From assembly GCF_024139115.2 (NCBI RefSeq), contig NC_085140.1:297195293-297259292 (forward strand): a DNA stretch of 64,000 nucleotides, written 5' to 3'. The position numbers were made by a program, and so were the translations under genes. A model generated the notes under the pieces. It was not told the origin of the DNA. It saw only the letters and a list, made by a program, of their open reading frames with translations, and searched no databases. Positions 38,277 through 49,917 of this stretch are shown here, piece by piece; positions within the stretch are counted from its first letter, which is position 1; every line of letters starts with the position of its first letter. The DNA comes from Armigeres subalbatus (lineage: Eukaryota > Arthropoda > Insecta > Diptera > Culicidae).

Positions 38277-38380
38277 TAGCAGACCCGACGAACTTCGTTT
38301 CGCTTAAAATTGATTTATTCTCTGCTTAGTTCTCACGTTATGTAGAAATTTCTGTTTCATTTCATTTGTTGGAAAGCATG
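38277..38380 (-). mobile_element. Helitron-like 3' end, second family
   Basis: On the minus strand the sequence reads gcgaaacgaagttcgtcggg then tctgctag followed by T, a CTAG/T end with the gaaacgaag motif also present in the fragment at 48113-48412. The inner boundary is not defined. Confidence 0.4.
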
Positions 38381-38542
38381 TTGAAATTTGAACCAAACCC
38401 AACAAACATTGGAAACTGTTGAAGTTCTTATTCAATCAAAAATTGTACTCTTCAGCAAAAAAAATGGCTTATTTAGCTTAAATTCGGTTCAACCAAAGTT
38501 AATTGCCTATTTCCGGGGATTAAACCACCCGACTTGGACGTT

Positions 38543-38783
38543 AATTTACAATGTTATGAAAACTCATATGTGAATATGTACGTTATGTGGAAGATTTTGA
38601 TTTGGAAAATGTATTGGAGGTAACCACTTTCCCTTCGATGGGACTCGAACCCATGACCCTACTGTAGGGTCATGGGTTCGAGTCCCATCGAGGGGAAAGT
38701 GGTTACCTCCAATACATTTTCCAAATCAATATCTTCCACATAACGTACATATTCACATATGAGTTTTCATAACATTGTAAATT
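38543..38783. repeat. 241-bp near-perfect palindrome with tRNA B-box-like motif
   Basis: Arms of 120 bp are complementary about a single base at 38663, with only about two mismatches seen (near 38597 and 38632). The inner arm carries gggttcgagtcccat on the right and its complement on the left, matching the B-box/T-arm pattern of tRNA genes (stem atggg, loop ttcgagt, stem cccat). No A box or acceptor stem was found, so no tRNA gene is called. Almost no spacer, so it would extrude or fold as one long hairpin. Confidence 0.9.
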
Positions 38784-39089
38784 AGCTTAAATTGTTTGTT
38801 GGGAAGTAACACTTTTGTTCAAAATTAAAATAAATTTTAAACCTAAATTCCTTGAAAATCAGCCGACAAAATTTTAAAGCAAGTTTTGGAACAGGACTCT
38901 AAATGTATGCTCTTTCTATTTTTGAAAATTCGGCGAAAAAATCTTGATTTGTTAATATTTACTGAAATAGTGAGAAACGAAAAAAAATCGATTAAAAAAA
39001 TTCTGCCTTTCTATTTATTTAGGAGTACCAGAAGGCTATATAGAAGTATAGAAGGCTCTGTACTCTATACATTAAGGTGGCTCAAATTA

Positions 39090-39735
39090 ATATGGGAAAA
39101 ACTTTTCTCATTTTTTTTATGGGCCGCCCTCTTATTCGGTTCTATTTGATGCCCTGATGATCTGGACAAAATTTCAGCTGAATCGGTCAAGGTTTGGGCG
39201 GTGCTAAACTCGTTGGAAGTTTATATGGAAAAATGTATGCTGAAACATCCCAAAACAGTGATTTGCAGTTGGATGGCACTACTTACGATGAAGAACAATG
39301 ATACTCATTCAGATCTTGAAAAATATAATACAGAATATTATGCAGAAAGCCGCGAGACGATTAAAGTTTGCTCGGCTAAGTTATTAGCATTTCTCTGAAG
39401 TGGGTTTGAGCAAATTTCGTTTCTTTTACCTTTGAAAAGAAATAAATTCACCCCTACAACACTCCAATAAAAAGCTAATATCTTTGCCTAATAAACTCTA
39501 ATCTTCTCGCGGTTTTCAGCATAACATTATGTATTAAATTCTACAAGAACTGGATAAGTATCATGATTCTTGATCGTAAAATGTGCCGTCCAACTGCAAA
39601 TCACTGTTTTGGGATGTTTCTGCATACATTTTTTTTATATAAACTTCCAACGAGTTTAGCACCGCCCAAACGTTGACCGATTTGGCTGAAATTTTGTCCA
39701 GAGCACCAGGGCATCAAATTGAACCGAATAAGAGG
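39090..39735. mobile_element. Foldback MITE with ~180-bp arms, right end cut by RTE
   Basis: 39115-39290 and 39568-39735 are inverted repeats (agggcatcaa, gcggtgctaaactcgttgga, catcccaaaacagtgatttg, cagttggatggc and complements). The left side continues outward to gtggctcaaattaatatggg, while the right side stops at gagggccca where the RTE 5' region begins, so the outer right end is missing. ORFs inside are not protein-like. Confidence 0.7.
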
Positions 39736-40146
39736 GCCCATCAGTCACGGCAAATGCTGGGTAAAGCGTACCATTGGTACTTCGCGTACCTGAAGGAATA
39801 AAATAGACCCCATCTAGCGGTCCTTAGCCTCTTACCCAGCAACTCCTATCCCTACCTCCCCGCGGTGCTGGCCGGGATACGAGCAACCTTAGGGAAGATC
39901 GGGTAACCAACCCCGGTGGGAACTATGGTCGTATGCTGACAGGGAAGGGGGGGTTTGCTCCTCTCCGGAGGTTCAAATCTTATTGAGCGTCTGTTCTCCA
40001 TGTCAGGATCGGCTCAAAACAGCGTCTGTTCTCCATGTTAGGGGCGGCTGATCATCGTCCGAGTGCCAGCGAGGGACTCTAAGTGAAACTGTGCACCATG
40101 GTCCACTGGAAATAAGGAGGAATGGTCCTCCGGAAATTTAGGGGGT

Positions 40147-42532
40147 TTGGTGTCAGGCCCTGCAAGCCAGCCAAAAAAAACTCACGCTACGAACAATCAA
40201 CAAGATAGTACGAACCGGAACCATCGACGAAGACCACTGCGACGAAAAGGGACTAGCGATTGGAAACTCGGTTCGTGGAACTGCAAATCTCTCAACTTCA
40301 TCGGGAGCACACGCATACTCGCCGATGTGCTCAAGTACCGTGGATTCGGCATCGTAGCGCTGCAGGAGGTTTGTTGGAAGGGATCAATGGTGTGAACGTT
40401 TAGAGGTAATCATACCATCTACCAGAGCTGCGGCAACACACACGAGCTGGGAACAGCTTTCATAGTGATGGGCGATATGCAAAGGCGGGTTATCGGGTGG
40501 TGGTCGATCAATGAAAGAATGTGCAGGTTGACGATCAAAGGCCGGTTCTTCAACTTCATCATAATCATCGTCCATAGCCCACACTCCGGAAGCACTGATG
40601 ATGATAAGGACGCATTCTACGCGCAGCTGTCCAAGCCACGACGTCAAAATCATCATAGGAGATTTGAACGCTCAGGTTGGCCAAGAAGAGGAGTTTAGAC
40701 CGACTATTGGAAAGTTCAGCGCTCACCGGCTGACGAACGAAAACGGCCTACGACTAATTGATTTCGCCGCCTCCAAGAATATGGCCATTCGCAGCACCTA
40801 CTTCCAACACAGCCTCCCGTATCGGTACACCTGGAGATCAGCACTGCAGACAGAATCACAAATCGACAACGTTCTGATTGATGGACGGCACTTCTCCGAC
40901 ATTATCGACGTCAGGACATATCGTGGCGCTAACATCGAATCTGACCACTATCTGGTGATGGTTAAACTGCGCCCAAAACTATCCGTCATCAACAATGTTC
41001 GGTACCGACGACCGCCGCGGTACGACCTAGAGTGACTGAAGCAACCTGATGTCGCCACTGCATACGCGCAGCATCTCGAGGCAGCGTTGCCGGAAGAGGG
41101 TGAGCTCGATGGGGCCCCTCTTGAGGACTGCTGGAATACAGTCAAAGCAGCCATTAACGACGCAGCGGAGAACAACGTCGGGTATATGGGTCGAAGTCGA
41201 CGGAACGATTGATTCGACGAAGAGTGCAGACATATTCTGGAAGAGAAGGACGCAGCGCGGGCGGTCGCGCTGCAGCAAGGTACCCGGCAGAACGTGGAAC
41301 GTTATAGACGGAAGCGGAGACAGCAGACCCGCCTTTTTCAGGAGAAGAAACGCCGCCTGGAAGAAGCGGAGTGCGAGGAGATGGAACAGCTGTGCCGTTC
41401 TCAAGATACACGCAAGTTCTATCAGAAGCTCAACGCATCCCGCAAAGGCTTCGTGCCGCGAGCCGAAATGTGCCGGGATAAGGATGGGAGCATCTTGACG
41501 GACGAACGTGTGGTGATCGAAAGGTGGAAGCAGCACTACGAAGAACATTTGAATGGCGCTGGGAGTACAGGCAGTGAAAGTCAAGGCAGCGGAGGAGATG
41601 ACCACGTCAGTTCAGCGGACGATGGAAGCCAACCACCCCCACCTTGAGGGAAGTTAAGGATGCCATCCAACAGCTAAAGACCAATAAAGCAGCAGGTAAG
41701 GATGGTATCGGAGCTGAGCTCATCAAGATAGCCCCGGAAAAACTGGCCACTTGCCTGCACAAACTGATAGTCAGAATCTGGGAAACCGAACAGCTACCGG
41801 AGGAGTGGAAGGGAGGGGTTATATGCCCCATCTACAAGAAAGGCGACAAACTGGAGTGTGAGAACTTTCGAGCGATCACCATCCTTAATGCCGCCTACAA
41901 AGTGATATCCCAGATCATCTTCCGTCGTCTGTCACCATTAGTGAACGAGTTCGTGGGAAGTTATCAAGCCGGCTTCGTTGACGGCCGCTCGACAACGGAC
42001 CAGATCTTTACTGTACGGCAAATCCTTCAAAAATGCCGTGAATACCAGGTTCCAACGCACCATCTGTTCGTTGATTTCAAGGTGGCATACGACAGTATAG
42101 ACCGCGTAGAGCTATGGAAAATTATGGATGAGAACAGCTTCCCTGGGAAGCTTACCAGACTGATCAAAGCAACGGTGGATGGTGTGCAAAACTGTGTGAA
42201 GATTTCGGGCGAACACTCCAGTTCGTTCGAATCGCGCCGGGGACTAAGACAAGGTGATGGACTTTCGTGCCTGTTGTTCAACATTGCGCTAGAAGGTGTC
42301 ATGCGGAGAGTAACAGCCGGGGTACGATTTTCAACAGATCAAGTCAATTTATTTGCTTCGCGGACGACATGGACATTGTCGGCCGAACATTTGCAGAGGT
42401 GGCAGAACTGTACACCCGCCTGAAACGTTAAGCAACAAAAGTTGGACTGGTGGTGAATGCGTCAAAGACAAAGTACATGCTTGTGGGCGGAACCGAGCGC
42501 GGCAGGGCCCGCCTGGAAAGCAGTGTTACGAT
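40147..42532 (+). pseudogene. RTE endonuclease and reverse transcriptase, frameshifted
   Basis: The endonuclease part, in three frames, shows LGSWNCKSLNFIGSTRILAD, GIVALQEVCW, IIIGDLNAQVG and NIESDHYLVMVKLR, the EEP nuclease motifs. The RT part shows AAGKDGIGAELIK, YQAGFVDGRSTTDQIF, the motif A segment VDFKVAYDSIDR (second Asp retained), the motif B segment RQGDGLSCLLFNIALEGVMRR, and motif C FADDMDIVGRTF in a shifted frame from 42350. Stops or shifts occur near 40395, 40690, 41033, 41640 and 42340, so it is inactive. The ORF is cut at 42532 by the hAT-like insertion. Confidence 0.85.
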
Positions 42533-45500
42533 CAGGCTTGTAAAATGTCATCTGCATGTCATTTGACTAATTTGTTCATAACTTTCTTTAGAAGCCAAAT
42601 TTATTCCATAATTTTAGATGTACTCATAACGATTGAGTAGGGCTATATTTTTGCCCAAGGGTACATTGCTCTAAATATAACATCTGAGAGTGAAAACTCT
42701 CCAAAATGTCACGTGTCATTTGACATAATGTCATTTGAATGACATTTTGCCTCCCACGCCCCAGATTACATATTTACAGCAATGTCTTGTTAGACAAAGT
42801 TGTAGCCACATTTAAGCAGTCTTCAAGGTGCAGCCCCGCGTAAATGTTTATCCGTGCTGCCGCACTCGAATGAACATTCTCTTCGGGCTCGAACGTGCAC
42901 TCGTAAAAATGAGCATGAACCCGAGCGTAGGCTGGATGCTCATGTTTTGCACTGCGCTCATAGCGGCGCTCGAACATTAATGTTTTCAGCGCGGCTGTGA
43001 GCGCCGCTTTGAGCACAGTACAAAACATCGGTTACAACCAACAGACATTGCTTGGTTGGCTAGGCTTAGCATTTTGGTGTTGAAACTCTAGTTTTCATAT
43101 AATTGAATTTCAATGGTTCGATGATACTTTGTTCGTTAAAGTAAAAAGGAACTTATTTATCATCTTATTATTGCTCGTTGCATCAATTTTTAGACTCTGG
43201 CGCAACTTCGTTTTGCTTCGAATTTTTAGCGTGCACACCAATACATTCAAACTATCTTCGTAATTCTTTTCTGTTGTTGTTATTTATCGAACACACATGG
43301 TTTTGTTTACTCAAATAAACAATAAACAGTGTCAATTCATTTGTGTGTGTGACGCGGGAAAAATATGCACGCAAATAATTTTCGCGCAGCAGTCTAATAA
43401 GGCGGAATCTGCGCAATATGCGCGTAGATATTTAAAATATCCTCAATGACAGAGTAAAAGGACATTCCACGAAAAACATAAGCATAAGGAAAGTCCAACC
43501 CCGTACATACTTCTAACCATTTTTAATTGAATATCTTTTAGACTTGTTGAGAAGAGTTTCAAAAATTCTTTCGGTTGCTTCCCTATGCCGCTTAAGTTTA
43601 CGATATTGGAGGACGATTTGGTAATCCGTGATTTTTTTACCTTCAGTCATTATCAAAGTACATCATCGGAAATCATGTTCGAATAATAAAATATGAATCG
43701 TATATTTTGTGTATAAAGAGTACCTATCGCAGAACCCGAAATTTATAGAATTTTACGTAATGTGACTAAGTTGTCCGGCACTGAGGGATTTCTTTCTACT
43801 TGGGATGGAAATGTGTGTACATATTTTGGCAATGCGATAATCAACAATGAAGTATTCAATTCACGATTATATAAGCCTCCATGTGAAATCGGAATTATTG
43901 AACAACTAATGCATAAATTTTAACTCACGTACTTTACTATGTATCTACCTACTATAGAAAAAAAAACAATTCTATATGTTCAACACAATTTGTTGAGGGT
44001 TTGTGTGACACACAGTTTACAATATCGAAACATTTCTTCTTCAATGGATCTATACATTTCAACTGCAACTTGACCTGTTTTGAACTAAGTGTTCCCTATT
44101 AGCATTTAAAGGAACCGTTATAATTGAGGCTTTTCTATGCCTGCCATTGTATACATGTGTTTTGTGTATCTTATGTAGAAAACACAATGAATATACTATG
44201 TCCAGGGCGTCGAAAATGTTTCCCTCACGAAAACACTCTAGACTGGACCCAAACATGCTAGTGGCAATCAATTAACTAATCCGTTTCTTGTACCTACACT
44301 TTTTATGTTTTTATTTTTTTTTTTAGAAAGATTTTATAGGGTAAAAGACCCAATAGTGGAGGAACTAAGCACGTTCCACCACTATTTCTTGCTTTCCATC
44401 AAGTCTATACTTCATTGCACTTAAGTGCACTTAAGTTGAGGTAATTACCTCAAGAGTGTATGAGAAGGATAGTTAAACATATTTTATCCGAAAAGTGTTG
44501 AAATTGCAGCAGAATCTATTATTTCCACCTAAAATAGTACCTCCTATTATTGGTACAGTGTTCCAATAGTTGCGTTATTTTTTTAATTCGTGTTCCTATA
44601 GTTGCGACTCCCATTGTTTTCCTATGGGACTCGCAACTATGGGAACACTACCGCAACTATTGGTGCAATGCTGAGAAAATGATAAGGTATTTCAGTGATA
44701 CTTTACCGATTTCGAGGGAAATCCAAATCTATTTCCTTTTATTTCGTCTACTGACATGTCAACAAATTGATGGACTACATGGGTTGCTGCGTTCAATTCG
44801 TAGATTTTGTAAAAACAGCACTACCGCAACTATAGGAACACCCACGACTATCGGATCATTCACCCTATTTCATTTGTTTCCCCAATTGAGTTTCATTCTT
44901 TTAATGAAGCTGGATAGGAATAATAATGTTATGTACCATCCTTGTTAACACACTAAATTTTCATGTGAAAGTTAGTTTGCTTCACGTTTTGGATTATTTT
45001 CAACAATAAAACATAACACGCTTGCTTTTCGCATACTAAAGGGCCACGCAGAATGGGTACTTTTGCGAACGATTTGACTGTTTTCCCGTTTGACGCACGC
45101 AAATGCCAATGCTGAAAGCACAACTTGTTTTCATCTACCAACTCCGATTCATCTTTTTTTGATATGCCGCTCAACTATGGCGAATGCGGAACATGCCGCA
45201 TAATCGTGAAGCATCGCGCTCAGCCCAAAACCTATTCTCACAGCCTTAGTTCTCAGCCTAAGCATACAATCTGAGCACACAGCATGCTGGATGAGCACAC
45301 AGCCTGAACACACAGCCCAAGTTTTGAACTTGAGCTCGAGCCTAAGCTAAGCCGCACCGCGTTCATTTTTCGCACCCATGTTCGATGCTGATGGTGAACA
45401 GGAGCTTGAAGGAGAACGCGCGCTCGGGATGAGCATGAACTTGCAAAAACTGCACTCAAGCTCAGCGCCGCTCATGTTTTCGTGAAGACTGCATTTAAGC

Positions 45501-45598
45501 TCTATAAGTTCGCCATACATCATGGATTGATAGCTACCTTCGGGAAAAAGTTCTAGGAAAATTATACGAACGAATGCAAATGACATTTTACAACACTG
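42533..45598. mobile_element. 3066-bp hAT-like non-autonomous element
   Basis: Flanked by the exact 8-bp repeat gttacgat (42525-42532 and 45599-45606). Its ends caggcttgtaaaatgtcat and atgacattttacaacactg are imperfect inverted repeats. An 8-bp duplication with CAG-type ends is the hAT signature. Both subterminal regions (42840-43020 and 45190-45480) are crowded with gctca/tgagc motifs in both orientations, as expected for hAT transposase binding sites. No transposase ORF is recognisable inside; 43030-44335 and 44868-45180 hold no supported gene. A TA-flanked MITE sits at 44339-44865. Confidence 0.85.
44339..44865. mobile_element. 527-bp TA-flanked MITE inside the hAT-like element
   Basis: The ends gggtaaaagacccaatagtg and its imperfect complement (actatcggatcattcaccc) are flanked by TA on both sides. 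The motif ccgcaactat recurs several times inside in both orientations. The 132-codon ORF overlapping it is an artefact. Confidence 0.65.
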
Positions 45599-45606
45599 GT
45601 TACGAT

Positions 45607-46171
45607 AGACGGGGATACCTTCGAGGTGGTCGAGGAATTCGTCTACCTCGGATCCTTGCTAACGGCTGATAACAATGTTAGTCGTGAAATACGAAGGCGT
45701 ATCATCTGTGGAAGTCGGGCCTACTACGGGCTCCAGAAGAAACTGCGGTCAAAAAAGATTCGCCACCGCACCAAATATGTCATGTACAAGACGCTAATAA
45801 GACCGGTTGTCCTCTACGGACATGAAACATGGACAATGCTCGAGGAGGACTTGCAAGCACTCGGAGTATTCGAGAGACGAATGTGGCGGCGAAAAATGAA
45901 CCACGACTCTACGGCGAACCCAGTATCCAGAAGATATCTAAAGCCGGAGGGGTACGATGGGCAGGACATGTTGCAAGAATGCCGGACAACAACCCTGCAA
46001 AGATGGTTTTCGCTTCCGATCCGGCAGCTATGAGACGGCGTGGAGCACAGCGATCAAGGTGGGCATACCAGGTGCAAAACGACTTGGCAAGCGTGGGGCG
46101 TATTCGAGGATGGAGAGATGCGGCCTCGAACCGTGTGTTGTGGCGTCAAATTGTTGATTCAGTTTTATCTG
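45607..46171 (+). pseudogene. RTE ORF C-terminal part after the insertion
   Basis: Continues the RTE ORF: GDTFEVVEEFVYLGSLLTAD, REIRRRIICGSRAYYGLQKK, VMYKTLIRPVVLYGHETWTM and GVFERRMWRRK, then in another frame GGVRWAGHVARM and WRDAASNRVLWRQIVDS. It ends at the hAT-type MITE at 46172. At least one frameshift near 45925. Confidence 0.85.
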
Positions 46172-46703
46172 CAGGCTTCGGAATTCTCACTCATATGAAT
46201 AAAAACCCAGGATTGATCCAAACAGCGGAGTGCAATTTTTCCATATTCTCCTTCGAGCAAGTGTTCTCACACAATATTTTATCCGGATAGAAAGGCGGGC
46301 GATAAACTCGCGAGTGCCGGCTTGCCGGATAATTTAATTTTGGGCCTCCAAATTCTCCACCTTGCCACTTCTCCAGAAAAAGTTTTAAAAGCATACTTAC
46401 AAAAATGTAGGTCCGCGACGGGATTCGATCCTTAAACAATTTTAAAATGTGTAAAGCGCCCGATTGAAAATAAATAGCAAAACTGCTGTATTGAACCTAC
46501 TACTTATCGTGGCACATCGTCGTATGCAATCAATTCGGAGAAGCAAAGTAAGCAGCATTTGATTTTCGCGAAACATGGGAAGAGGGATAATAATTTTTCG
46601 CACCATCGCTTATGCCGGAGTTTATCGCACTGTAATTTATCCGGATAAAATGGATGGTGGAGCGATCTGTTGACGCGTGAGTGAGTAAGAATTCCGAAGC
46701 CTG
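46172..46703. mobile_element. 532-bp hAT-type MITE in the RTE 3' end
   Basis: The ends caggcttcggaattctcact and its near-complement (gtaagaattccgaagcctg) are flanked by tttatctg (46164-46171) and gttatctg (46704-46711), a 7-of-8 match. RTE sequence resumes exactly after it with tttagatgtagactaaataa. The termini share cagg with the 3066-bp element but differ beyond, so it is a separate family. Confidence 0.85.
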
Positions 46704-46740
46704 GTTATCTGTTTAGATGTAGACTAAATAAATGAAATGA

Positions 46741-47782
46741 ATCCCCTCAGAAAATTCTTAAGACACTCCTCCGAGAACTCGGTTAGGATCTTCTTCGGAA
46801 AATATTTCGTTCTTTAAATAATTTTCAGAAGAATTCCCGAGGGGAATTGCCGGAGGGAACTCCGAAGGAATATCTGATAAATTTTCAAAGTCATTTCCGA
46901 TAGATTTTGCGAAAGAATCCCTGGACGAATGTTCGAAGGAATTCTTGTTGTTTTCTGAATGAATTTCAGATGGAACATCCGGAGAAATGCCTATTGCAGT
47001 TTCCGATGAATGCTTTACGGCGTTTCTCTAAAATTTATAAAAAAGGAACAATTTTGGCATACTTGTCATACTTAAATTTCAGGCAAAATATACAATTTGG
47101 TGGGTCACGAGCCCCATCGTGCCTCAAATTAGCTCCTTCAGTGCCAACAGAGGAAATATAACAGATGAAAAATAATGTCTCTGAATGATAAATTCAGATT
47201 CTAGAAGATGATTTGATCCCTAGACAAATGTTCATGCCAATTGATATAATTATCTTGAAAAAAACTAATTAAAACAAACATAGGGGAAAATACCTATTCT
47301 TGGCAGTCTAAGACATTCGCCAAATAGAATGATAAAAATAATGAATAAATACACTAAAACACAGGTATAGTTCAACTGGTATACATTTGTATGCTCTTTC
47401 TTTGATGATTGTTGTTCACTAAATATAACAGCTTTTACCACAAACTCAGTAAATTTAATATAAAGTAACAGGTACACGTTTCTTCTATTGGCATAGCAAT
47501 TTCTATTATCAGCAATGAGTTTGCTCTCTTTAGCAACTAGACATGGAAGTAGAAAACTGGTAATGTATTGGTGCTAAATGCTGGTTGTTTATATCCTCCA
47601 GTAGTAAAATTCATTCATATTAATCGGCCGCACGCTCATCTCGTTTCACTCAATTTTGGAACAAACTTTATTGTTTATCAAATTGGCTTAAAACAAAACA
47701 TGGATTTTTAGCCTTGGCATCAATTTTATGTGATGTAGACATATAGGCAAAAGCATTTAAACACATTGTAAAACAAATTTAA
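46741..47782. repeat. GAATTC-type repeat, then AT-rich DNA without a gene
   Basis: 46741-47000 is the degenerate ggaatt/aattcc repeat; 47000-47778 is AT-rich with no recognisable feature. TTAA at 47779-47782 begins the piggyBac-like element. Confidence 0.4.
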
Positions 47783-48669
47783 CCCTTATGCGGCTAACAA
47801 AAAACAGACGTGAATGGCAGATAGGGTACCCGTGTACCCAGATATTGATATTATCATAACTTTCACCATTTTCAACCTATTTGAATAATGTTGGCCATTT
47901 CGGAGAAGGGAACTTAAATGCTTTTTATCCGCTGCCAAGATTTACATCTTTTGTCTTTTGTAATGCCTTAGAGTCGTAGCAAAAGTCTATCAACCAGTTT
48001 CAAATATACAACTTGCTCTTTGCGGTCCTTACATGATATGTTTGTTTCATCAAAAAAATCATGGTGTTTGTGTACAAGACACGACCACTAGACGTAAACT
48101 ACGTAAAACCAAATCTATACACATAAGAATGAATTTTTGTCTGTCTGCCCTTATAGACTAGAAAACGGCATGAACATTTGTATGTAGAGGTTTTTGGGAA
48201 CGATGAAGGTTCTTATGATGATATTAGACCCCTCCTCTTCTGGAAGAGGGGCTCCCATACAAATGAAATACAAATTTCTGCGTTAATCGAAAATTAATCC
48301 AAAAAATGGAATCAAAATTTGCAAATTTCGAATACTTAATCGTCTTTTAAATAATGTAAAAAATATATAATTAATCAATGTTTGGTGAAACGAAGCTCGT
48401 CAGTTTTGGTAGTATAGTATATTAACAATATATTCTACCTCGTGAGTCTTCATATATGAATAATGGGCAGCACTGTCCTATCCAGCCGCTGGAGCCACCC
48501 CATTCTTACACTACGTTTCACAGTTGAATAATAGATAATACCCTAAAAGTAGGCAATTATTTATGGTTGAAATGCGCTATGTAGGAACGGGAATGATTAT
48601 GATTGTTTTTAAGAGCTTGGAAAGTATTGAAGTTGCAAATGGAAAACGGTCCTGTCAGCCACATAAGGG
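47783..48669. mobile_element. 887-bp TTAA-flanked piggyBac-like non-autonomous element
   Basis: Flanked by TTAA at 47779-47782 and 48670-48673. The ends cccttatgcggct and agccacataaggg are inverted repeats with one mismatch. TTAA duplication plus CCCTT-type termini is the piggyBac signature. A subterminal gggtacccgtgtaccc palindrome lies at about 47825. No transposase. A Helitron-like fragment at 48113-48412 sits inside. Confidence 0.75.
48113..48412 (+). mobile_element. 300-bp Helitron-like fragment inside the piggyBac-like element
   Basis: Starts with TC after A (tctatacacataagaatgaa) and ends near gaaacgaagctcgtc followed by a tag/T end, matching the 3' end at 38277 apart from substitutions. 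The degraded end makes this moderate. Confidence 0.45.
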
Positions 48670-48673
48670 TTAA

Positions 48674-49437
48674 AATACTATGGTGTGGCTATCACTTTTG
48701 ATATAATTCATGGTCTGCGTACAAATCTGAATAGAAGCATTTGTATTTTAAATTTTTTTAAAAAATAAATGCCATCGCCGGATATTTTGTTCGTATTTTT
48801 GCTAAAATCAACTCACATAGAATTGTGCGTGGTATCTTTTTAGCGTGTGTTTGATATGCTCACAAACACATTCTCTTGCTCTATTCCGAAGTGTGCTGCT
48901 GTCAAAGAAAACGAACAGTCCCGATTTTATTTAGTGAAAAATACAGCAAATATTGCATAAATTTGCTCTTTGTGGTGATAATCAAGTGTTGATAAAGTGT
49001 AAAAAATAGTTTACGTACTTAATTTGTCGTGTCATACGCAATGAAGAGGAGAAACAGGCGATCCAAAAAAGTAAGTAACAGTTTGCTTTTCGTGCGCTGC
49101 TTTCTTTGGCAATGCAATAATAGCAAGGATTTCGTACGTGCAAATTTGTTTCGGTGATTAACACATCAAATCTTGCTACTTTTACACAAACAACTTATTC
49201 AAATGAAAGCTTAGACATGAAATTGTGTGATTGAATCATAATTATGTTCATAAATAGTGTATGTTTGCTGGAAAACGTAAATATTGTTGAGGGTGCCAAC
49301 AACCGTCGCACCCTGTATGCTACCCTATTTTCAAAACGTAAAATAGGGGAAAAATGTACGTTATATCGAAGATTACCTGTATTTGGATTGTATTTAGGTT
49401 GGACTTAGGTTAGATTTGGATTGTGTAGGACTTTAAT
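48674..49437. other. No gene seen
   Basis: AT-rich intergenic DNA; the 60-codon ORF at 48982-49164 is unsupported. Confidence 0.3.
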
Positions 49438-49655
49438 ATAAAGCCTGTCCACGTTAAATTTCGGACACTGAGACAATGTCCAACTGATTTGTAGCCATTT
49501 TATCTTTTTGGACAAGAAGGAAACCCCGCTGAAAGAATAACATAAAGCGGAGAGATTCAACTGTCGTGTAAATTGATCTCCTCAGTGGTTTGTGAAAATT
49601 TCAAAAAATCGCATGGGATGATGGGTGTCCGAAATTTAACGTGGACAGGCTTTAT
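49438..49655. mobile_element. 218-bp MITE with ataaagcctgtccacg ends
   Basis: Inverted terminal repeats of about 30 bp (ataaagcctgtccacgttaa, then atttcggacac, and complement). No coding capacity. A short diverged relative (tttaacgtggacactgtccg, aggacaggctt) is at about 19582-19625. Confidence 0.8.
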
Positions 49656-49767
49656 TTGCCCAAATATCGTATAATAAAAGAAGGTCACTGACTTCCTAAA
49701 GATTGTTGTTCTCTAATCATCCAATCATTCTTCTTCTTCTTCTTCCTTGGGAAGATCCTTTAATTAC

Positions 49768-49912
49768 GTAACGCAAAAATTGGGCATTTTCAACACCCGC
49801 CCCTCCCCCATATCACACTTTTTGTATGAAGCATCTAAAAATTATGTATGAGTCGTCAGACTTCGCCCAACCCCCCATCCCCCCCTAAGCGTTACGTAAT
49901 TTGTGGACGCTC
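49768..49912. mobile_element. Relative of the PIF/Harbinger-type MITE, eroded
   Basis: The inner terminal repeats aattacgtaacgc and gcgttacgtaatt face each other, and the right side continues outward as tgtggacgctccctta. Two C-runs match the G-runs of the 10140-10304 element. The left outer end is lost. Confidence 0.6.
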
Positions 49913-49917
49913 CCTTA

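Larger units (their letters stand above)
39736..46740 (+). mobile_element. RTE-clade (JAM1-like) retrotransposon split by two hAT-type insertions
   Basis: The 5' region at about 39736-40146 contains a direct repeat (gcgtctgttctccatgt at 39986 and 40023). An endonuclease-RT ORF remnant follows, and the 3' end is at about 46740 in actaaataaatgaaatgaat. Insertions at 42533-45598 and 46172-46703 interrupt it. Without them the element is about 3.4 kb, the usual RTE length. JAM1 is a described Aedes RTE element; the name is by resemblance. A second, more decayed copy is at 58458-63890. Confidence 0.8.

Noticed and set aside
38640..38690. tRNA gene
   Set aside because: Only a T-arm/B-box-like string; no A box, anticodon arm or acceptor stem, and the string sits in a perfect palindrome.
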